A stretch of DNA of 64,000 nt. It comes from Trichothermofontia sichuanensis B231. GTDB lineage: Bacteria > Cyanobacteriota > Cyanobacteriia > B231. A program made the translations under genes and the position numbers. Location of the stretch: assembly GCF_026240635.1 (NCBI RefSeq), contig NZ_CP110848.1:932501-996500 (forward strand), read 5' to 3'. The stretch's first letter is position 1. Each line of letters begins with the position of its first letter. Positions 17,853 through 28,100 of this stretch are shown here, piece after piece. The notes under the pieces were generated by a model. It had not been told where the DNA came from and made no database searches. It worked only from the letters and a program-made list of their open reading frames with translations.

Positions 17853-18494
17853 TTGGGAATTGAGTTGCGCAGTTATGTCTACATCGATAGCCTACAAGCC
17901 CAACATGCCGCCTACCTGGGGACAGTCGCCCAGGGTTTTTTGCCTCTACCCGGCGATGCCTCGCTCTGGATTGAAATTTCACCCGGCGTTGAGATCAATC
18001 GCATTACCGATGTCGCCCTAAAAGCAACCGCCGTTCGACCGGGTGTACAGGTCGTTGAACGGCTCTATGGCTTGCTTGAAATCCACTCCAGCCGCCAGGG
18101 GGAAACGCGCACAGCCGGGAAAGCGATTCTTGATGCCTTGGGTGTGCGCCAGCAGGATTGCCTCAAGCCCCAAATCGTGTCCAGCCAGATTATCCGCAAC
18201 CTAGATCCCCACCACACCCAACTCATCAACCGCGTGCGACGGGGGCAGATGCTCCTGTCCGGTCAAACCCTCTACATCATGGAAGTTACCCCAGCCGCCT
18301 ATGCTGCCCTAGCTGCCAATGAGGCCGAGAAAGCCGCCCTGATCAATATCCTCAGCGTGCAAGCCGTCGGTAGCTTTGGCCGCTTATACCTGGGGGGAGA
18401 GGAACGGGATATTATTGCCGCCGCCCAGGCCGTGACAACGGTGCTGGCACACCTGCCTGGGCGAGATAACCCAGTGACGATCCGGATGGAGTAG
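17853..18494 (+). CDS. ccmP: carboxysome shell protein CcmP (tandem BMC domains)
   Basis: A 213-residue tandem-domain shell protein, the size of CcmP of Synechococcus PCC 7942, and matching it across the length. Domain 1 has [40 protein letters not shown] and [17 protein letters not shown]; domain 2 has [49 protein letters not shown] and [15 protein letters not shown]. CcmP trimers stack into a gated chamber in the beta-carboxysome shell, thought to pass larger metabolites such as RuBP and 3-PGA. TTG is the start: it gives the conserved MGIELR, with GAGG about 7 nt upstream. It stands outside the main ccm operon, as is usual for ccmP. Confidence 0.95.
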   Translation: MGIELRSYVYIDSLQAQHAAYLGTVAQGFLPLPGDASLWIEISPGVEINRITDVALKATAVRPGVQVVERLYGLLEIHSSRQGETRTAGKAILDALGVRQQDCLKPQIVSSQIIRNLDPHHTQLINRVRRGQMLLSGQTLYIMEVTPAAYAALAANEAEKAALINILSVQAVGSFGRLYLGGEERDIIAAAQAVTTVLAHLPGRDNPVTIRME

Positions 18495-18629
18495 ACGCGA
18501 GACCCCCTCGCCTGCGCTCTGCCTAGACGAGGGCGGTAGAGAATGGGGGCCGCATTCGAGGCCAAACTGCCCCGATGCGGGAATTTAGCCAGGTGACTTG
18601 CTCATGGTTGAACTTGGAAGGGCCAAACT

Positions 18630-18736
18630 TATGGTCAATCCAAATAAGAACGATAGAGTTTTTCACTCCCCTCTCCCGCTCTGGGAGAGGGGCTGGGGGT
18701 GAGGGTGTTGTTTCAGCCTAAATTGCAATGACCATA
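18630..18736 (-). repeat. dispersed repeat family B, full copy
   Basis: Starts TATGGTCAATCCAAATAAG and ends CCTAAATTGCAATGACCATA, giving imperfect inverted ends (TATGGTCA perfect). The core contains CTCCCGCTCTGGGAG. It lies between the convergent ends of ccmP and the TpsB gene. Confidence 0.82.
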
Positions 18737-18764
18737 TCCCCCACCCTCCCGCCCTGAACCCTCA

Positions 18765-20924
18765 CTAAAATGGTCGGTAGATTACGCTGAAGTACAGACC
18801 GTCATCCTGAAGATTATTGCCCTGATCGTCCAGGTTGACCAGGGGTAGGCCATAGTCCAACCGGAGATTGAGACGGGGCAAGGGTTCCCAGAGCACCCCC
18901 AGCCCTAGCCCAGCCAGAAAACGTTGACTGGGCAGCGGATTCGGGTTGTCGTTATGGTTCCAGACTGATCCCAGATCTAGAAAGGGGGCCAGTTGCAGAA
19001 TGGATGCCCCCACGGCGTTACGTCCCAGCGTAATTCGATCTTCGATCGAAAACTTAAACCCGTTATCTCCCGCCCGCACGTTCTGGCGATAGCCCCGCAG
19101 GGATTGGGGACCTCCAATAATAAATTGCTGAGAGGGTAATAAGGGATCGGTGGTCAGTTGCAAATCGCCCTGGACAATCAGTAAGTGATCTTGGCCCAGC
19201 AATTGCACCCGTTGAACTTGCCCCAACCAGCTCAAAAACCGACTATCAGGGGTCGGAGAATCGTTAACCGTCGCATCGAACAGACCCGTACCCAAGTTAA
19301 ACTGCGATCGCAAAGCCCAGGCCCCGCTCGGATCCCGCTTAATATAGTCTTGGCCAAAGCGGAACACACGGGTACGGGTAACCCCATCGGCACTCGGCCC
19401 CTCGCCAAACCCAAAGCCATCACCATCTAGGAAGGTGCGACCATCCTGGTACTCAAATCCCAGGGAAAGGGCCAACTCCTGGCGGGGCGTCCGGACGAGG
19501 GGTTGCCGAAAGTTCAGTTCATACAGTTCAGACTCACCTTCGATATTGAAGACGTTGAATGGTTCCTGGGTAATCTCGTTGCGGTTGATGACAGTGCGCA
19601 GACGCAGGGTCCCATCGAGGGCATTCAGGGGCATCTGGTAGAACACATCAACGGTATTGGAGCCGCCCGTGAAGGAGCGATCAAAGGCAGCGGCAAGGGT
19701 ATCCCCATTCCCCGTCAGATTGATATGTTGCAGGTTAATGCCAAACTCCTCCGCCCCAACACTGGGGGGAGAATAGTTATCCACCGACAGTTGGCCACCA
19801 AAGGCTTTAGCTTCAGTCACCCGCACGATCAGGATACTCTGGCCAATCCCGGTACCCGGACGCAGACTGGCTTCCACATTCTCGAACAAGGGATTCAGCT
19901 TGAGCAGGCGCAGTTGATCCTCTAGCTTCGTGGGATTAAGGGGCGTTGATGCCCCCAAGCGAATGCGACGACGCACATACGCTGGATTGAGGCGTTGGGT
20001 CCCCTCCACCTGAATTTCTTCCAACCTGCCTTCAACAACCTGAATCCGCACGACTCCATCCCGAATTTCCTGATTGGCCAGGATCGCCCGCGAGGTAATG
20101 TACCCCTCATTGAGATAAAGCTGGGTAATTTCGTCGGCAACCCGCTGGAGCTCTTCGAGGGTGAGGAACTTGCCCTCGTAGGGTTGGGTAATCGCATTGA
20201 GGCGATCGTCACTAAAAACCGTACTCCCGATGACCTGAATATCCTTAATCAAGACCGAGGGGCCTGGCTGACTGGGTTCAGGTTGGGAGGGCGGCGATTC
20301 GGGGGGAGGCGGTGACAGGGGGAGCGCCTCTGGCGGTGAAGTGGCCGGCGGTAAAGGCTGGGGAAAGGCGGGACCAGGGGGAATGAGATCCTGCGGAGCA
20401 GGACGAGCCTGGACCAGGGTGGCATCGGCACTGCTCGCATCGGATCGCTGGGGAAACGTCGCCGGGGAGGCGATCGCCGGAGCCGCGATCGCTGACGGCG
20501 GCGGGGCAGGGGTGGGTGTGGTCCGGGCAGAAGGAGCGGTTGTATAGACAGGGACGACTATCGGCGTTGCCGCAGGAGTAATCGCTGCATCCGTGTCCAG
20601 TCCCATTGGTGTGGTGTCTGGCGCACTCGTGGGGACTGCCTCGTCACTTAGGATTTTGCGAGGCAGGACCGTGGGGGAGGTGGGCGGCTCTGGTTTTGAC
20701 TGGGGCAGCGACACCGGCAACGGGGCCGGGGCGGGCAGAATATCTTGCATCGCCGGTCGGGCTTGGGCCAATTCTAGTGTGAGTTCCGCTCGTGGGAGAG
20801 TTGCCATCACCCTGACAGGAGGAGGGGCCGCGATCGCCGCCACACTGGGCCAGCCCAACCACAGGGCCATTCCCGGAAGCAGCAGCCACGGGGGGGAAGG
20901 TTGCAGGGCACGATCGCTCACCAT
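18765..20924 (-). CDS. TpsB/ShlB/FhaC-family outer-membrane transporter
   Basis: A 719-residue Omp85-superfamily porin of two-partner secretion. After a signal peptide (PPWLLLPGMALWLGWPSVAA) comes a ~200-residue Pro/Ala/Thr-rich spacer, longer than usual. POTRA 1 (VLIKDIQVIGSTVFSDDRLN, then LTLEELQRVADEITQLYLNE, GYITSRAI) and POTRA 2 (VRIQVVEGRLEEIQVEGTQR, RRRIRLG) follow. The C-terminal 16-strand barrel includes FIIGGPQSLRGYRQN, the VRGY/LRGY-like lid-lock motif of FhaC, and ends in an aromatic (YRPF). Such proteins export large TpsA adhesins; no TpsA gene is adjacent. GAGAG lies upstream of the chosen ATG. Confidence 0.92.
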   Translation of the reverse strand: MVSDRALQPSPPWLLLPGMALWLGWPSVAAIAAPPPVRVMATLPRAELTLELAQARPAMQDILPAPAPLPVSLPQSKPEPPTSPTVLPRKILSDEAVPTSAPDTTPMGLDTDAAITPAATPIVVPVYTTAPSARTTPTPAPPPSAIAAPAIASPATFPQRSDASSADATLVQARPAPQDLIPPGPAFPQPLPPATSPPEALPLSPPPPESPPSQPEPSQPGPSVLIKDIQVIGSTVFSDDRLNAITQPYEGKFLTLEELQRVADEITQLYLNEGYITSRAILANQEIRDGVVRIQVVEGRLEEIQVEGTQRLNPAYVRRRIRLGASTPLNPTKLEDQLRLLKLNPLFENVEASLRPGTGIGQSILIVRVTEAKAFGGQLSVDNYSPPSVGAEEFGINLQHINLTGNGDTLAAAFDRSFTGGSNTVDVFYQMPLNALDGTLRLRTVINRNEITQEPFNVFNIEGESELYELNFRQPLVRTPRQELALSLGFEYQDGRTFLDGDGFGFGEGPSADGVTRTRVFRFGQDYIKRDPSGAWALRSQFNLGTGLFDATVNDSPTPDSRFLSWLGQVQRVQLLGQDHLLIVQGDLQLTTDPLLPSQQFIIGGPQSLRGYRQNVRAGDNGFKFSIEDRITLGRNAVGASILQLAPFLDLGSVWNHNDNPNPLPSQRFLAGLGLGVLWEPLPRLNLRLDYGLPLVNLDDQGNNLQDDGLYFSVIYRPF

Positions 20925-21285
20925 AGAACAACTCTCTCACTTAGATTAGGTACATTGATGGGAGGCATTCATAGCCACTAACAATCCAAAACCGAATCAG
21001 GCCGCATCCCGCATGGCAACGGAGTCAACAGCGCCAATTGGTAGGCAAGCAGAGTGTGATCGCCCACAGATTGACTCCGACAGTGAATCTGTTCCAGACG
21101 ATTGGCCCCCTGCCCAGATAGCGCTTTTCCAGCAACAACGCCTCCCTGTCCGGCGTTTTTCCGGCGTTTTTAGGGAGGGGGGTAGATTCTAACCATGACA
21201 CAGTCGCCCCCAGTCTAGCCTGATTACCAAGGATTAGCACAACCCCTATCCCCATTTTTGGCAGTATTGCTCAAAACCTTGATCA
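20925..21285. other. intergenic region between divergent tpsB and DUF928 genes (left part)
   Basis: No gene seen. A short near-duplication TCCGGCGTTTTTCCGGCGTTT around 21149-21170 and a Gly/Val-coding leftward frame without family resemblance are the only visible structures. It should contain the tpsB promoter. Confidence 0.4.
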
Positions 21286-21455
21286 ATACCATCTTTACCT
21301 AATTGACTCAGTACACCATTAAGGTTTGGATCTGGAGCCGACGGGCAGCCCTGATTCCCCAATCCCTTCTCTCAAACGGGGTGAGGGTCGCCCCAGGGGA
21401 ATACCCCCAGCCTACCCCAGTAAATCTGTACTTGATGATTGCGGTAAAGGCTGTA
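21286..21455 (+). mobile_element. MITE-like repeat family A (TACAGCCTTTACC ends)
   Basis: A 170-bp block from TACCATCTTTACCTAATT to GGTAAAGGCTGTA. The ends are inverted repeats (10 of 13 bases). It shares AAGGTTTGGATC, the CTTCTC...GGGTGAGG core and CTGTACTTGATGATT with the copy at 23585-23757. Confidence 0.78.
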
Positions 21456-21613
21456 CCTTGATCAAAGGGTACTCAAAGAATGTTATCACTCAGGTCTCCA
21501 ACCCTCGACAGATTCTGCGTTTTTCGATTAAGCTCTAGGGTAGGTTATCCCTACCGTAGGTGTTGGGTATGGATAGACAACTCCCTTGCTGTCGTCGCAT
21601 TTTGAACTTGCAC

Positions 21614-22453
21614 ATGCTTCGTCCCACGGCTAGCATCCTTGTCGGTTTCAGTGCGTTGCTGTTAAGTACACCCGGTTTAGCTCAATTGGCCCTCTTTCCA
21701 AGTCAGCCCTCATCCCTTCGGCAACCTTCCCCGACAACTCACCCGAACCCCCGGACCGCCGCGCTGCCCATTAGCTCCTTCCAAACGCCGAAGCGGGGGA
21801 TGCCGGGACGACGAGCCGGTGGCGGGACGCGTGGGGATGACTGCATTCAGGGGAGCGTGCCGTTCCTGCTGGCACTGTTGCCCAGAACCAACCTAGGGTT
21901 GACCACCTACGCCTATCCGAGTTTTTTCTGGTACGTTCCCCAAACCACGGCCCAGCAAGCTGAGTTTCAACTTTTCCAGGTTAACACTGATACCCAGGAC
22001 TCCCAACTGCTGTATCAAACGACAGTCCCGATTACCGGAGGTAACCAGATTGCCAGTCTGACCCTGCCACAGACTGATGTTCCTCCCCTGGCGATCGGTC
22101 AGGATTATCAGTGGTCGCTGGCCATGATCTGTGATCCGGCCAACCGCGATCGCGACCTGCGGGTTGAGGGTTGGATACAGCGCGTTACGGACAATTGGGC
22201 ATCTAAAGAGGGGTTGGCCGTCAATCCCTACGATCGCATTACGCACTATGCGGAACAGGGCATCTGGTTTGATGCCTTGGCTACCCTTCATGATTTACGT
22301 TGTCAGCGCCCCCAGGATGAAATCCTCGCTGCCAGTTGGGAGAATTTTCTGGGTTCAGTCGGATTACAGCCCGTGGCCCAGCGTCCCTTTAGCCAACCCT
22401 GTCATTTAACCGCTCTAGACGGGGCGACGAAACTGGCCTCTCCGGTGCAGTGA
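21614..22453 (+). CDS. secreted DUF928 domain protein
   Basis: A 279-residue periplasmic/secreted protein. A signal peptide (LRPTASILVGFSALLLSTPG, cleavage near LAQ) is followed by the DUF928 signature PGRRAGGGTRGDDC, LGLTTYAYPSFFWYVPQTTA, a beta-rich middle and the later ILAASWENFLGSVGL. The function of DUF928 is unknown; it is common in cyanobacteria near secretion and CHASE2/CHAT genes. Start at MLRPTAS is preferred for the signal peptide; ATG 21569 and TTG 21560 lie upstream in frame. The neighbouring divergent TpsB transporter may be functionally linked; that is a guess. Confidence 0.85.
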   Translation: MLRPTASILVGFSALLLSTPGLAQLALFPSQPSSLRQPSPTTHPNPRTAALPISSFQTPKRGMPGRRAGGGTRGDDCIQGSVPFLLALLPRTNLGLTTYAYPSFFWYVPQTTAQQAEFQLFQVNTDTQDSQLLYQTTVPITGGNQIASLTLPQTDVPPLAIGQDYQWSLAMICDPANRDRDLRVEGWIQRVTDNWASKEGLAVNPYDRITHYAEQGIWFDALATLHDLRCQRPQDEILAASWENFLGSVGLQPVAQRPFSQPCHLTALDGATKLASPVQ

Positions 22454-22470
22454 TCGTTGCTCATCCCTGT

Positions 22471-22540
22471 TATTGTTTGCATTGTATTGTTTGCATTGTA
22501 TTGTTTGCATTGTATTGTTTGCATTGTATTGTTTGCATTG
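22471..22540. repeat. five perfect tandem copies of a 14-bp unit
   Basis: TATTGTTTGCATTG is repeated five times without error (22471-22484, 22485-22498 and so on), followed by a partial TTTG. Perfect identity suggests recent slippage; copy number is likely variable between strains. Confidence 0.95.
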
Positions 22541-22580
22541 TTTGTGCCGCATCCCCACAGGCGCAGCGTTCTGTCCGCCT

Positions 22581-22727
22581 GTCCCCTACCAACGGGGTGT
22601 AGGCTGAGGGGCGATAAATTGGCTCCCCTCCTCCCAGCTTGGGAGCAGGGGTTGGGGGATGAGGGCCGCCGCTTGGATCCAGATCCAAGCCTTAACGGTG
22701 TACTAAGTCAATTAGGTAAAGGCCGTA
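22581..22727 (-). repeat. MITE-like repeat family A, reverse copy
   Basis: The right end reads AATTAGGTAAAGGCCGTA, the reverse complement of the family A left end with one change. The core GGGGTTGGGGGATGAGGG and ATCCAGATCCAAGCCTTAA matches other copies. The left limit is not sharp. It forms most of the ruvC upstream region. Confidence 0.72.
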
Positions 22728-22767
22728 ACAGTGCTGCTTCACCTGGAACCAGACCAGGCATAAGGGC

Positions 22768-23262
22768 ATGAAACAGCGAATTCTGGGCATTGATCCGGGG
22801 TTGGCAACTTTGGGGTTTGGCATTATTGAGGGCAACCCGGAAACACTACCAAATTTGTTGGATTTTGGCGTCATTACCACACCCGCTAAGCAAGAGATCG
22901 GCGATCGCCTCTGTGTTTTATACAACGATTTGAAAACCCTTATTCAACATTGGCAACCAGATTTTGTCGCGATCGAAAAGTTCTTTTTTTATCGCATGGG
23001 GAACACGATTTTGATTGCGCAAGCACGGGGAGTGATTATGCTAGTTCTGGCGCAACATCAGGTTCCCTATGTGGAGTTTACCCCGGCCCAAGTTAAGCAA
23101 GCCCTAACGGGTTATGGCAGCGCCCAAAAATACGAAGTCCAAGAAGCCGTTGCCCAGGAACTAGGTCTAGAAACAATCCCAAAACCCGACGATGCTGCCG
23201 ACGCCCTCGCCCTCGCCCTAAGCGCTTGGTTTCAAGGTCAACAGGAATCATCCGCTAGATGA
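22768..23262 (+). CDS. ruvC: Holliday junction resolvase RuvC
   Basis: A 164-residue endonuclease that cuts Holliday junctions as part of RuvABC recombination and repair. The four acidic metal ligands are visible: Asp9 in [14 protein letters not shown], Glu70 in FVAIEKFFF, and Asp142 and Asp145 in [13 protein letters not shown]. The junction-contact segment [17 protein letters not shown] is also typical. Start ATG gives [11 protein letters not shown]. Complete and in usual size. Upstream DNA is largely repeat sequence. Confidence 0.97.
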   Translation: MKQRILGIDPGLATLGFGIIEGNPETLPNLLDFGVITTPAKQEIGDRLCVLYNDLKTLIQHWQPDFVAIEKFFFYRMGNTILIAQARGVIMLVLAQHQVPYVEFTPAQVKQALTGYGSAQKYEVQEAVAQELGLETIPKPDDAADALALALSAWFQGQQESSAR

Positions 23263-23407
23263 TACCGAAGCATCAAATTGGCAATTTTAGCAATAACCTT
23301 GAAAACACCCTCGATGCGAAAATACAATTCAAAAGTATACTCTACAGCATTTCCCAATCTGCTAAGATGCGATTATCGACGTGAATAGGCTTAATGGTAA
23401 TGCTCAT
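23238..23407 (-). pseudogene. possible frameshifted small ORF overlapping ruvC 3' end
   Basis: Leftward, ATG gives MSITIKPIHVDNRILADW, then a stop. One base out of frame it continues NAVEYTFELYFRIEGVFKVI and [17 protein letters not shown] before TGA. The two halves join well after a one-base shift near 23358, and the result looks like a small globular protein. I recognise no family. It may be real decay, a sequencing error or chance. Confidence 0.3.
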
Positions 23408-23584
23408 GCGTACCTCATGATCTTCAGAAGTGCTGTCGCTAACCAACTGCGGTTAATTTGCATTTTTTGACATTTTGTGGAGATTCCTTGAGAAATTCAG
23501 CAAAAGTTTAACCTTATTTTTGCAGGGCGTGTAGATTAGGATGCAATTGCTATAAACAATAGACATCTGGCTTCGTGGGCATGA
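23408..23584. other. AT-rich intergenic stretch before family A element
   Basis: No gene or repeat recognised. The A+T content is higher than in the surroundings. It is separated from the RND operon by the family A element. Confidence 0.4.
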
Positions 23585-23757
23585 TACAGCCTTTACCTAA
23601 TTTACTGAGTACACAGTTAAGGTTTGGATCTCGATCCGACCGGCAGCCTTCATTTCCCAACCCCTTCTCTCCACTTGGGAGAAGGAAACCCTCACCAGCG
23701 GGCTGTACCCATCCTACCCAGATAAAACTGTACTTTATGATTGAGGTAAAGGCTGTA
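23585..23757 (+). mobile_element. MITE-like repeat family A, best-preserved copy
   Basis: A 173-bp element bounded by TACAGCCTTTACC and GGTAAAGGCTGTA, a perfect 13-bp inverted repeat, each ending in TA. This is compatible with TA target duplication as in IS630/Tc1-mariner derived MITEs. No coding capacity. The final A is the first base of the HlyD-family start codon, so the element forms the complete leader of the efflux operon. Confidence 0.85.
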
Positions 23758-25091
23758 TGGCTCGTATAGTAAAAATAATAAAAACACTGGCCACAAGACC
23801 CCAGTCGTGCTTACTGCTGGGAAGTGTTCTTTCCCTCTCCCTGTTGACCAGTGGTTGTGGTGGCAAGACCCAGGCCGGAGCGCCACCCCCGATTCCCGTC
23901 AAGCTTCAGGCGGTCAAGGCGGGCACTGTGACCGATACTTCGGAATTTGTGGGCACGCTGGAGTCGCAACGGCGGGTGATTCTGCGACCAGAGGCCAATG
24001 GCCGGATTGTTAAAGTGTTTGCGGCCCAGGGGGATGTGGTTACCGCCGGTAGTCCGATCCTGCAACTGCGACCGGAGCAAACGACGGCCCGGGTACAGGA
24101 GAGTATGGCGGCGGTCTATGCCCAACGGGCCGCGATGCAGAGTGCAGAGGCCGAGGTGCGGGTAGCCGAGGCGGAGGTGGCCCGTGCCCGGGCCGAGGTC
24201 AAACGTCAGGAGGCTGCTTTCCAGGGCAGCCAGGCGGACCTGGAACTGGCGGAAATTAACTTCAAGCGGGCAGAGACCCTGGTGGGGCAGGGGGTGGAGC
24301 CGCAGCAATCCCTGGATAACCGCAGTCGGGAGCGGGATAATGCGATCGCGGCTCGGGATGCTGCTGCCGAGGCCCTGGATGCGGCCCGCCAATCCCTCCA
24401 GGCGGCAGAGGCGCGTCTGCGATCGGCCCGAACTGCGGTGGAGCGAGCGGCTGCCGATGTGGCCCGTGCTGAGGCGGGGGTTGTGGTGCAGGCAGAGAAT
24501 CTAGCTTTTACGCGGGTGGTGTCGCCGATCGCGGGCATGGTGGGCGATCTCTTAGTTAAGGAAGGTGATTTCGTCAATGTCGGCCAGGAACTCACCCGGA
24601 TTGTGCAAAATGGTGGCGCAATGGATTTACGGATTAACGTTCCTGTTGAGCGTCAGGCCCAATTGCGTCTGGGGATTCCGGTTGAAATGCTTGATCAAGC
24701 AGGGAAAGTGATGACCCAGGGCACGATTAGCTTCATCAATCCCACGGTGAATACGGCCTCCCAAGCGGTTCTGGCAACGGTAACCTTCTCGAACCAGGAT
24801 GGGCAACTGCGGGATGGCCAATATGTGCGGGCACGGGTGATCTGGAGCCAACGTCCGGGTCTGCTGGTGCCGACCACGGCGGTTTCACGGGTGGCGGGTC
24901 AGGAATTTGTCTTTGTCGCGGAGAAAGCAACTAATCAAAACCCAATGGTGGTGCGGCAAACGCCCGTCAAGCTAGGGGCTATCCAGGGTACGGATTTCCA
25001 CGTGCTGGAGGGTATCCAACCGGGGGATGAGATTGCGGTCTCCAATATCCTGCGGCTGCGCAATAATGCCCCCATTCAGCCAGAGTCCTAG
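23757..25091 (+). CDS. RND efflux periplasmic adaptor (HlyD/AcrA family)
   Basis: A 444-residue membrane-fusion protein. It has an N-terminal signal with a possible lipobox (LLTSGC, Cys34), as in AcrA. The lipoyl half-motif EANGRIVKVFAAQGDVVTAG is followed by a long alpha-hairpin coiled coil rich in Ala/Glu/Arg (about residues 110-260), the second lipoyl half VVSPIAGMVGDLLVKEGDFV NVG, then the beta-barrel and membrane-proximal domains. It bridges the inner-membrane pump, encoded 12 bp downstream, and an outer-membrane channel, probably TolC. The ATG lies exactly at the edge of a MITE. Confidence 0.93.
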   Translation: MARIVKIIKTLATRPQSCLLLGSVLSLSLLTSGCGGKTQAGAPPPIPVKLQAVKAGTVTDTSEFVGTLESQRRVILRPEANGRIVKVFAAQGDVVTAGSPILQLRPEQTTARVQESMAAVYAQRAAMQSAEAEVRVAEAEVARARAEVKRQEAAFQGSQADLELAEINFKRAETLVGQGVEPQQSLDNRSRERDNAIAARDAAAEALDAARQSLQAAEARLRSARTAVERAAADVARAEAGVVVQAENLAFTRVVSPIAGMVGDLLVKEGDFVNVGQELTRIVQNGGAMDLRINVPVERQAQLRLGIPVEMLDQAGKVMTQGTISFINPTVNTASQAVLATVTFSNQDGQLRDGQYVRARVIWSQRPGLLVPTTAVSRVAGQEFVFVAEKATNQNPMVVRQTPVKLGAIQGTDFHVLEGIQPGDEIAVSNILRLRNNAPIQPES

Positions 25092-25103
25092 GAGCGGCAC
25101 CCA

Positions 25104-28100
25104 ATGGCTATTTTTTCGATCGCCGATCCCTTCATTAAGCGACCGGTCCTCTCCACGGTTTGCACACTCTTAATTCTGCTGGCTGGGGGCATTGCCATTC
25201 CGCTTTTGCCTATTAATAGCTTGCCCGATATTGCCCCGATCACCGTGCGGACTTCAGCGGCTTACATCGGGGCCGATGCTGAAACCATTGAGAATACGGT
25301 CACCTCCACGCTGGAGCGCGGGATCAATGGTGTTGAGAACATGGAGTACATCTCCTCAACCAGTACCAACACTGGGGGGAGTAGTATTGCCACTTCCTTT
25401 GGCGTTTCCACCGACAAGAACATTAACCAGGTCAATGTCCAGAACCGGCTTGCGAGCGTGATTCCTAGCCTGCCGGCGGCGGTGCAGCAATTGGGGGTGT
25501 CTTCGCGGCTGGTTTCGACCAGCATTCTCATGGTCTATGGCTTCTACGGGGAGGAAGGCTCTGGTTTAGACAATCTGTTTATCAGTAATTATCTGGATCT
25601 GTTTGTCTTGGACGAATTGCAACGCCTGCCGGGGGTGGGGGATATCTCGATCCTGGGGGAGCGTAAATATGCCATGCGCCTCTGGTTGGACCCCGATGCC
25701 CTCGCCAGTCGGCAATTGACGGCCACTGATGTGGCTAATGCTCTGCGATCGCAGAATATCCAGGTGGGGGCGGGGTCGATCGGCAGTGAACCTGCGCCAG
25801 TGGGCCAAGCCTTTGATCTGTCTTTGCGAGTGCAGGGACGGCTGGCGGCAGTTGCGGATTTTGAAAACTTAGTATTGAAATCCGAGACCGATGGCACCCT
25901 GGTCAGACTCAAGGACGTTGGTCGGGTAGAACTGGGGGCAGAAGGTTACAACACCCGGGTGAATCTGGGCGGGCAATCGGCGGTGGGTTTGGCTATCTAT
26001 CAGCTACCGGGCAGTAACGCCCTGGATACGGCGGCAGCCGTCAAGGAAAAGCTAGCGGAGCTGGAAAAGGCGTTCCCCCCTGGCATGAAGTATGTGTCGG
26101 CTTTCGATGTCACCGATTTCATTTCTGGCTCGATCCGCAACGTGGTGAGCACCCTTTTCCAGGCGATTTGCCTGGTAGTGTTGATTATTTTCATCTTTTT
26201 GCAGGACTGGCGAACCACGCTGGTGCCGGCGATCGCCATTCCTGTCGCCCTGATTGGGGCAATGGCGATGGCCTTGGCGTTTGGGTTTTCGTTGAATAAC
26301 CTGACTCTGTTTGGCTTAATTCTGGCCTCCGGGTTAGTCGTAGACGATGCGATCGTGATTGTGGAAGCGATCACCACCAAGCTGGAGGAAGGGTTATCCC
26401 CCAGGGAAGCGGCCCTGGCCTGTATGAATGAACTAACAGGGGCGGTGATTTCCACCTCGTTGGTCCTGATTGCGGTCTTTGTGCCAGTGGCGTTTTTCCC
26501 TGGTTCAGTGGGGATTATTTATCAGCAATTCGCGATGACGATCGCCTTTACTGTCTTGTTTTCTACCTTTAACGCAATTACCTTTACCCCCACCCTCTCA
26601 GCTTTGATCCTGCGTCCGCCCCAGCCGAGGCGTGGCCCGCTGGGGGCTTTCTTCCGGGGATTTAATTCCGGCCTGGCGGGTACCACTGCTCGCTATGCCG
26701 AGGTGGTCCGGGCGCTGATCCGTCGCCGCTGGCTGATTATGGGCGGGTTTGCAGCGGGCCTGGTCTTAACCGCCTGGGTTTATGGCAGTATCCCAACCGG
26801 GTTTGTGCCAGAGGCAGATCAGGGTCTCTTGATTGGCATTATTCAGGCGCCTGATGGGGTTTCGGTGCAGTATACCGATCGCGTGGGCCGGGAGGTGGAT
26901 GCAGCGTTGGCGGAGGAAACTGATATTGAAACCCGATTGGTGGTGGCCGGGTTTGGCCTGGGTGGCAGTGCGCCCAACCAAGGCACTTTTTTTGCTCGCC
27001 TCAAGGATTGGTCGGAGCGGCCCCGGGCGGCGCAATCGGTCCAGGCGATTCTGGAGCGGCTCAATCAACGGTTTGCCCAAAACCAGGAGGCCTTGATCGT
27101 TGCCCAGAATGTGCCGGCCTTGCCTGGATTTGGCAGTGCCGGGGGGTTTGAGTTGCAGCTTCAGGACCGGAGTGGCGGACGCTTCAGCCTGGATGAATTC
27201 TTCAGTGTGGCCCAGCAAATTATCGCCAGGGCCAACCAGGACCCGGCCATGACACGGGTGTTTACCCAATTTAGTGTGGGTACCCCCCAATTGGAGATTC
27301 GCCTCGATCGCGATCGGCTGGAAGCGATGAATGTGGACTTTGCCCAAGCCACAGGGGTGCTGGCGGCCTATGTGGGGAGCCAGTACGTGAATGACTTCAC
27401 CTTTGGCCAACGCAGCTATCGCGTCTATATCCAGGCTGACGCCGACCATCGCAATGATCCTAGGGATCTGGACAAGCTGTACGTGCGATCGCGCACGGGC
27501 GACCTGGTGCGCTTTAGTGAAGTCGCCCAGATAGAACCGATCACGGGGCCACAAATTATTAACCGTTTTAACCTCTACCGGGCGATCCGGATTCAGGGGC
27601 AAGCCGCACCGGGCTTCAGTTCCGGGCAGGCGATCGCGGCGATGGAGCGCATCATTGCCGAGGTAGCACCGCCGGGGATTGGCTACGAGTGGAGCGGTCT
27701 TTCACGGGAGGAAAAGGCGGCAGGGGGTCAGGCCGCTGTGATCTTTGCCCTGGGGCTGGTGGTGGTGTTCCTAGTGCTGGCGGCCCAATACGAAAACTAT
27801 ATCGATCCCCTGATTATTATGTTGACCGTCCCCTTGGCCATCCTAGGGGCCATGACCTTTGTTGGGTTGCGGGGCATGGCCAATGACATCTATGTTCAGG
27901 TGGCCTTGGTGATGCTGATCGGGTTGGCGAGTAAGAATGCCATTCTGATCGTGGAATTTGCCAACCAGGCCCGTCAGGAGGGATTGAGTATCGTTGAAGC
28001 CGCCGTGCAGGCGGCCAAGGAACGTTTCCGCCCCATTTTGATGACAGCCATTTCTAGCCTTTTTGGCTTCTTCCCCTTGGTGGTGGCCTCTGGAGTAGGG

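Noticed and set aside
22471-22540. Tandem 14-bp units considered as a CRISPR array
   Set aside because: No spacers between units and no cas genes in the window; simple tandem repeat.
22457-22771. A 104-codon frame through the 14-bp repeats upstream of ruvC
   Set aside because: It is made of tandem repeat (VCIVLFALYC...) and dispersed repeat sequence only.
26766-27602. A 278-codon open frame on the strand opposite the RND transporter gene
   Set aside because: Exact shadow of the AcrB-type gene; the product is His/Pro/Gly-rich without family resemblance, and the sense frame has all conserved motifs.
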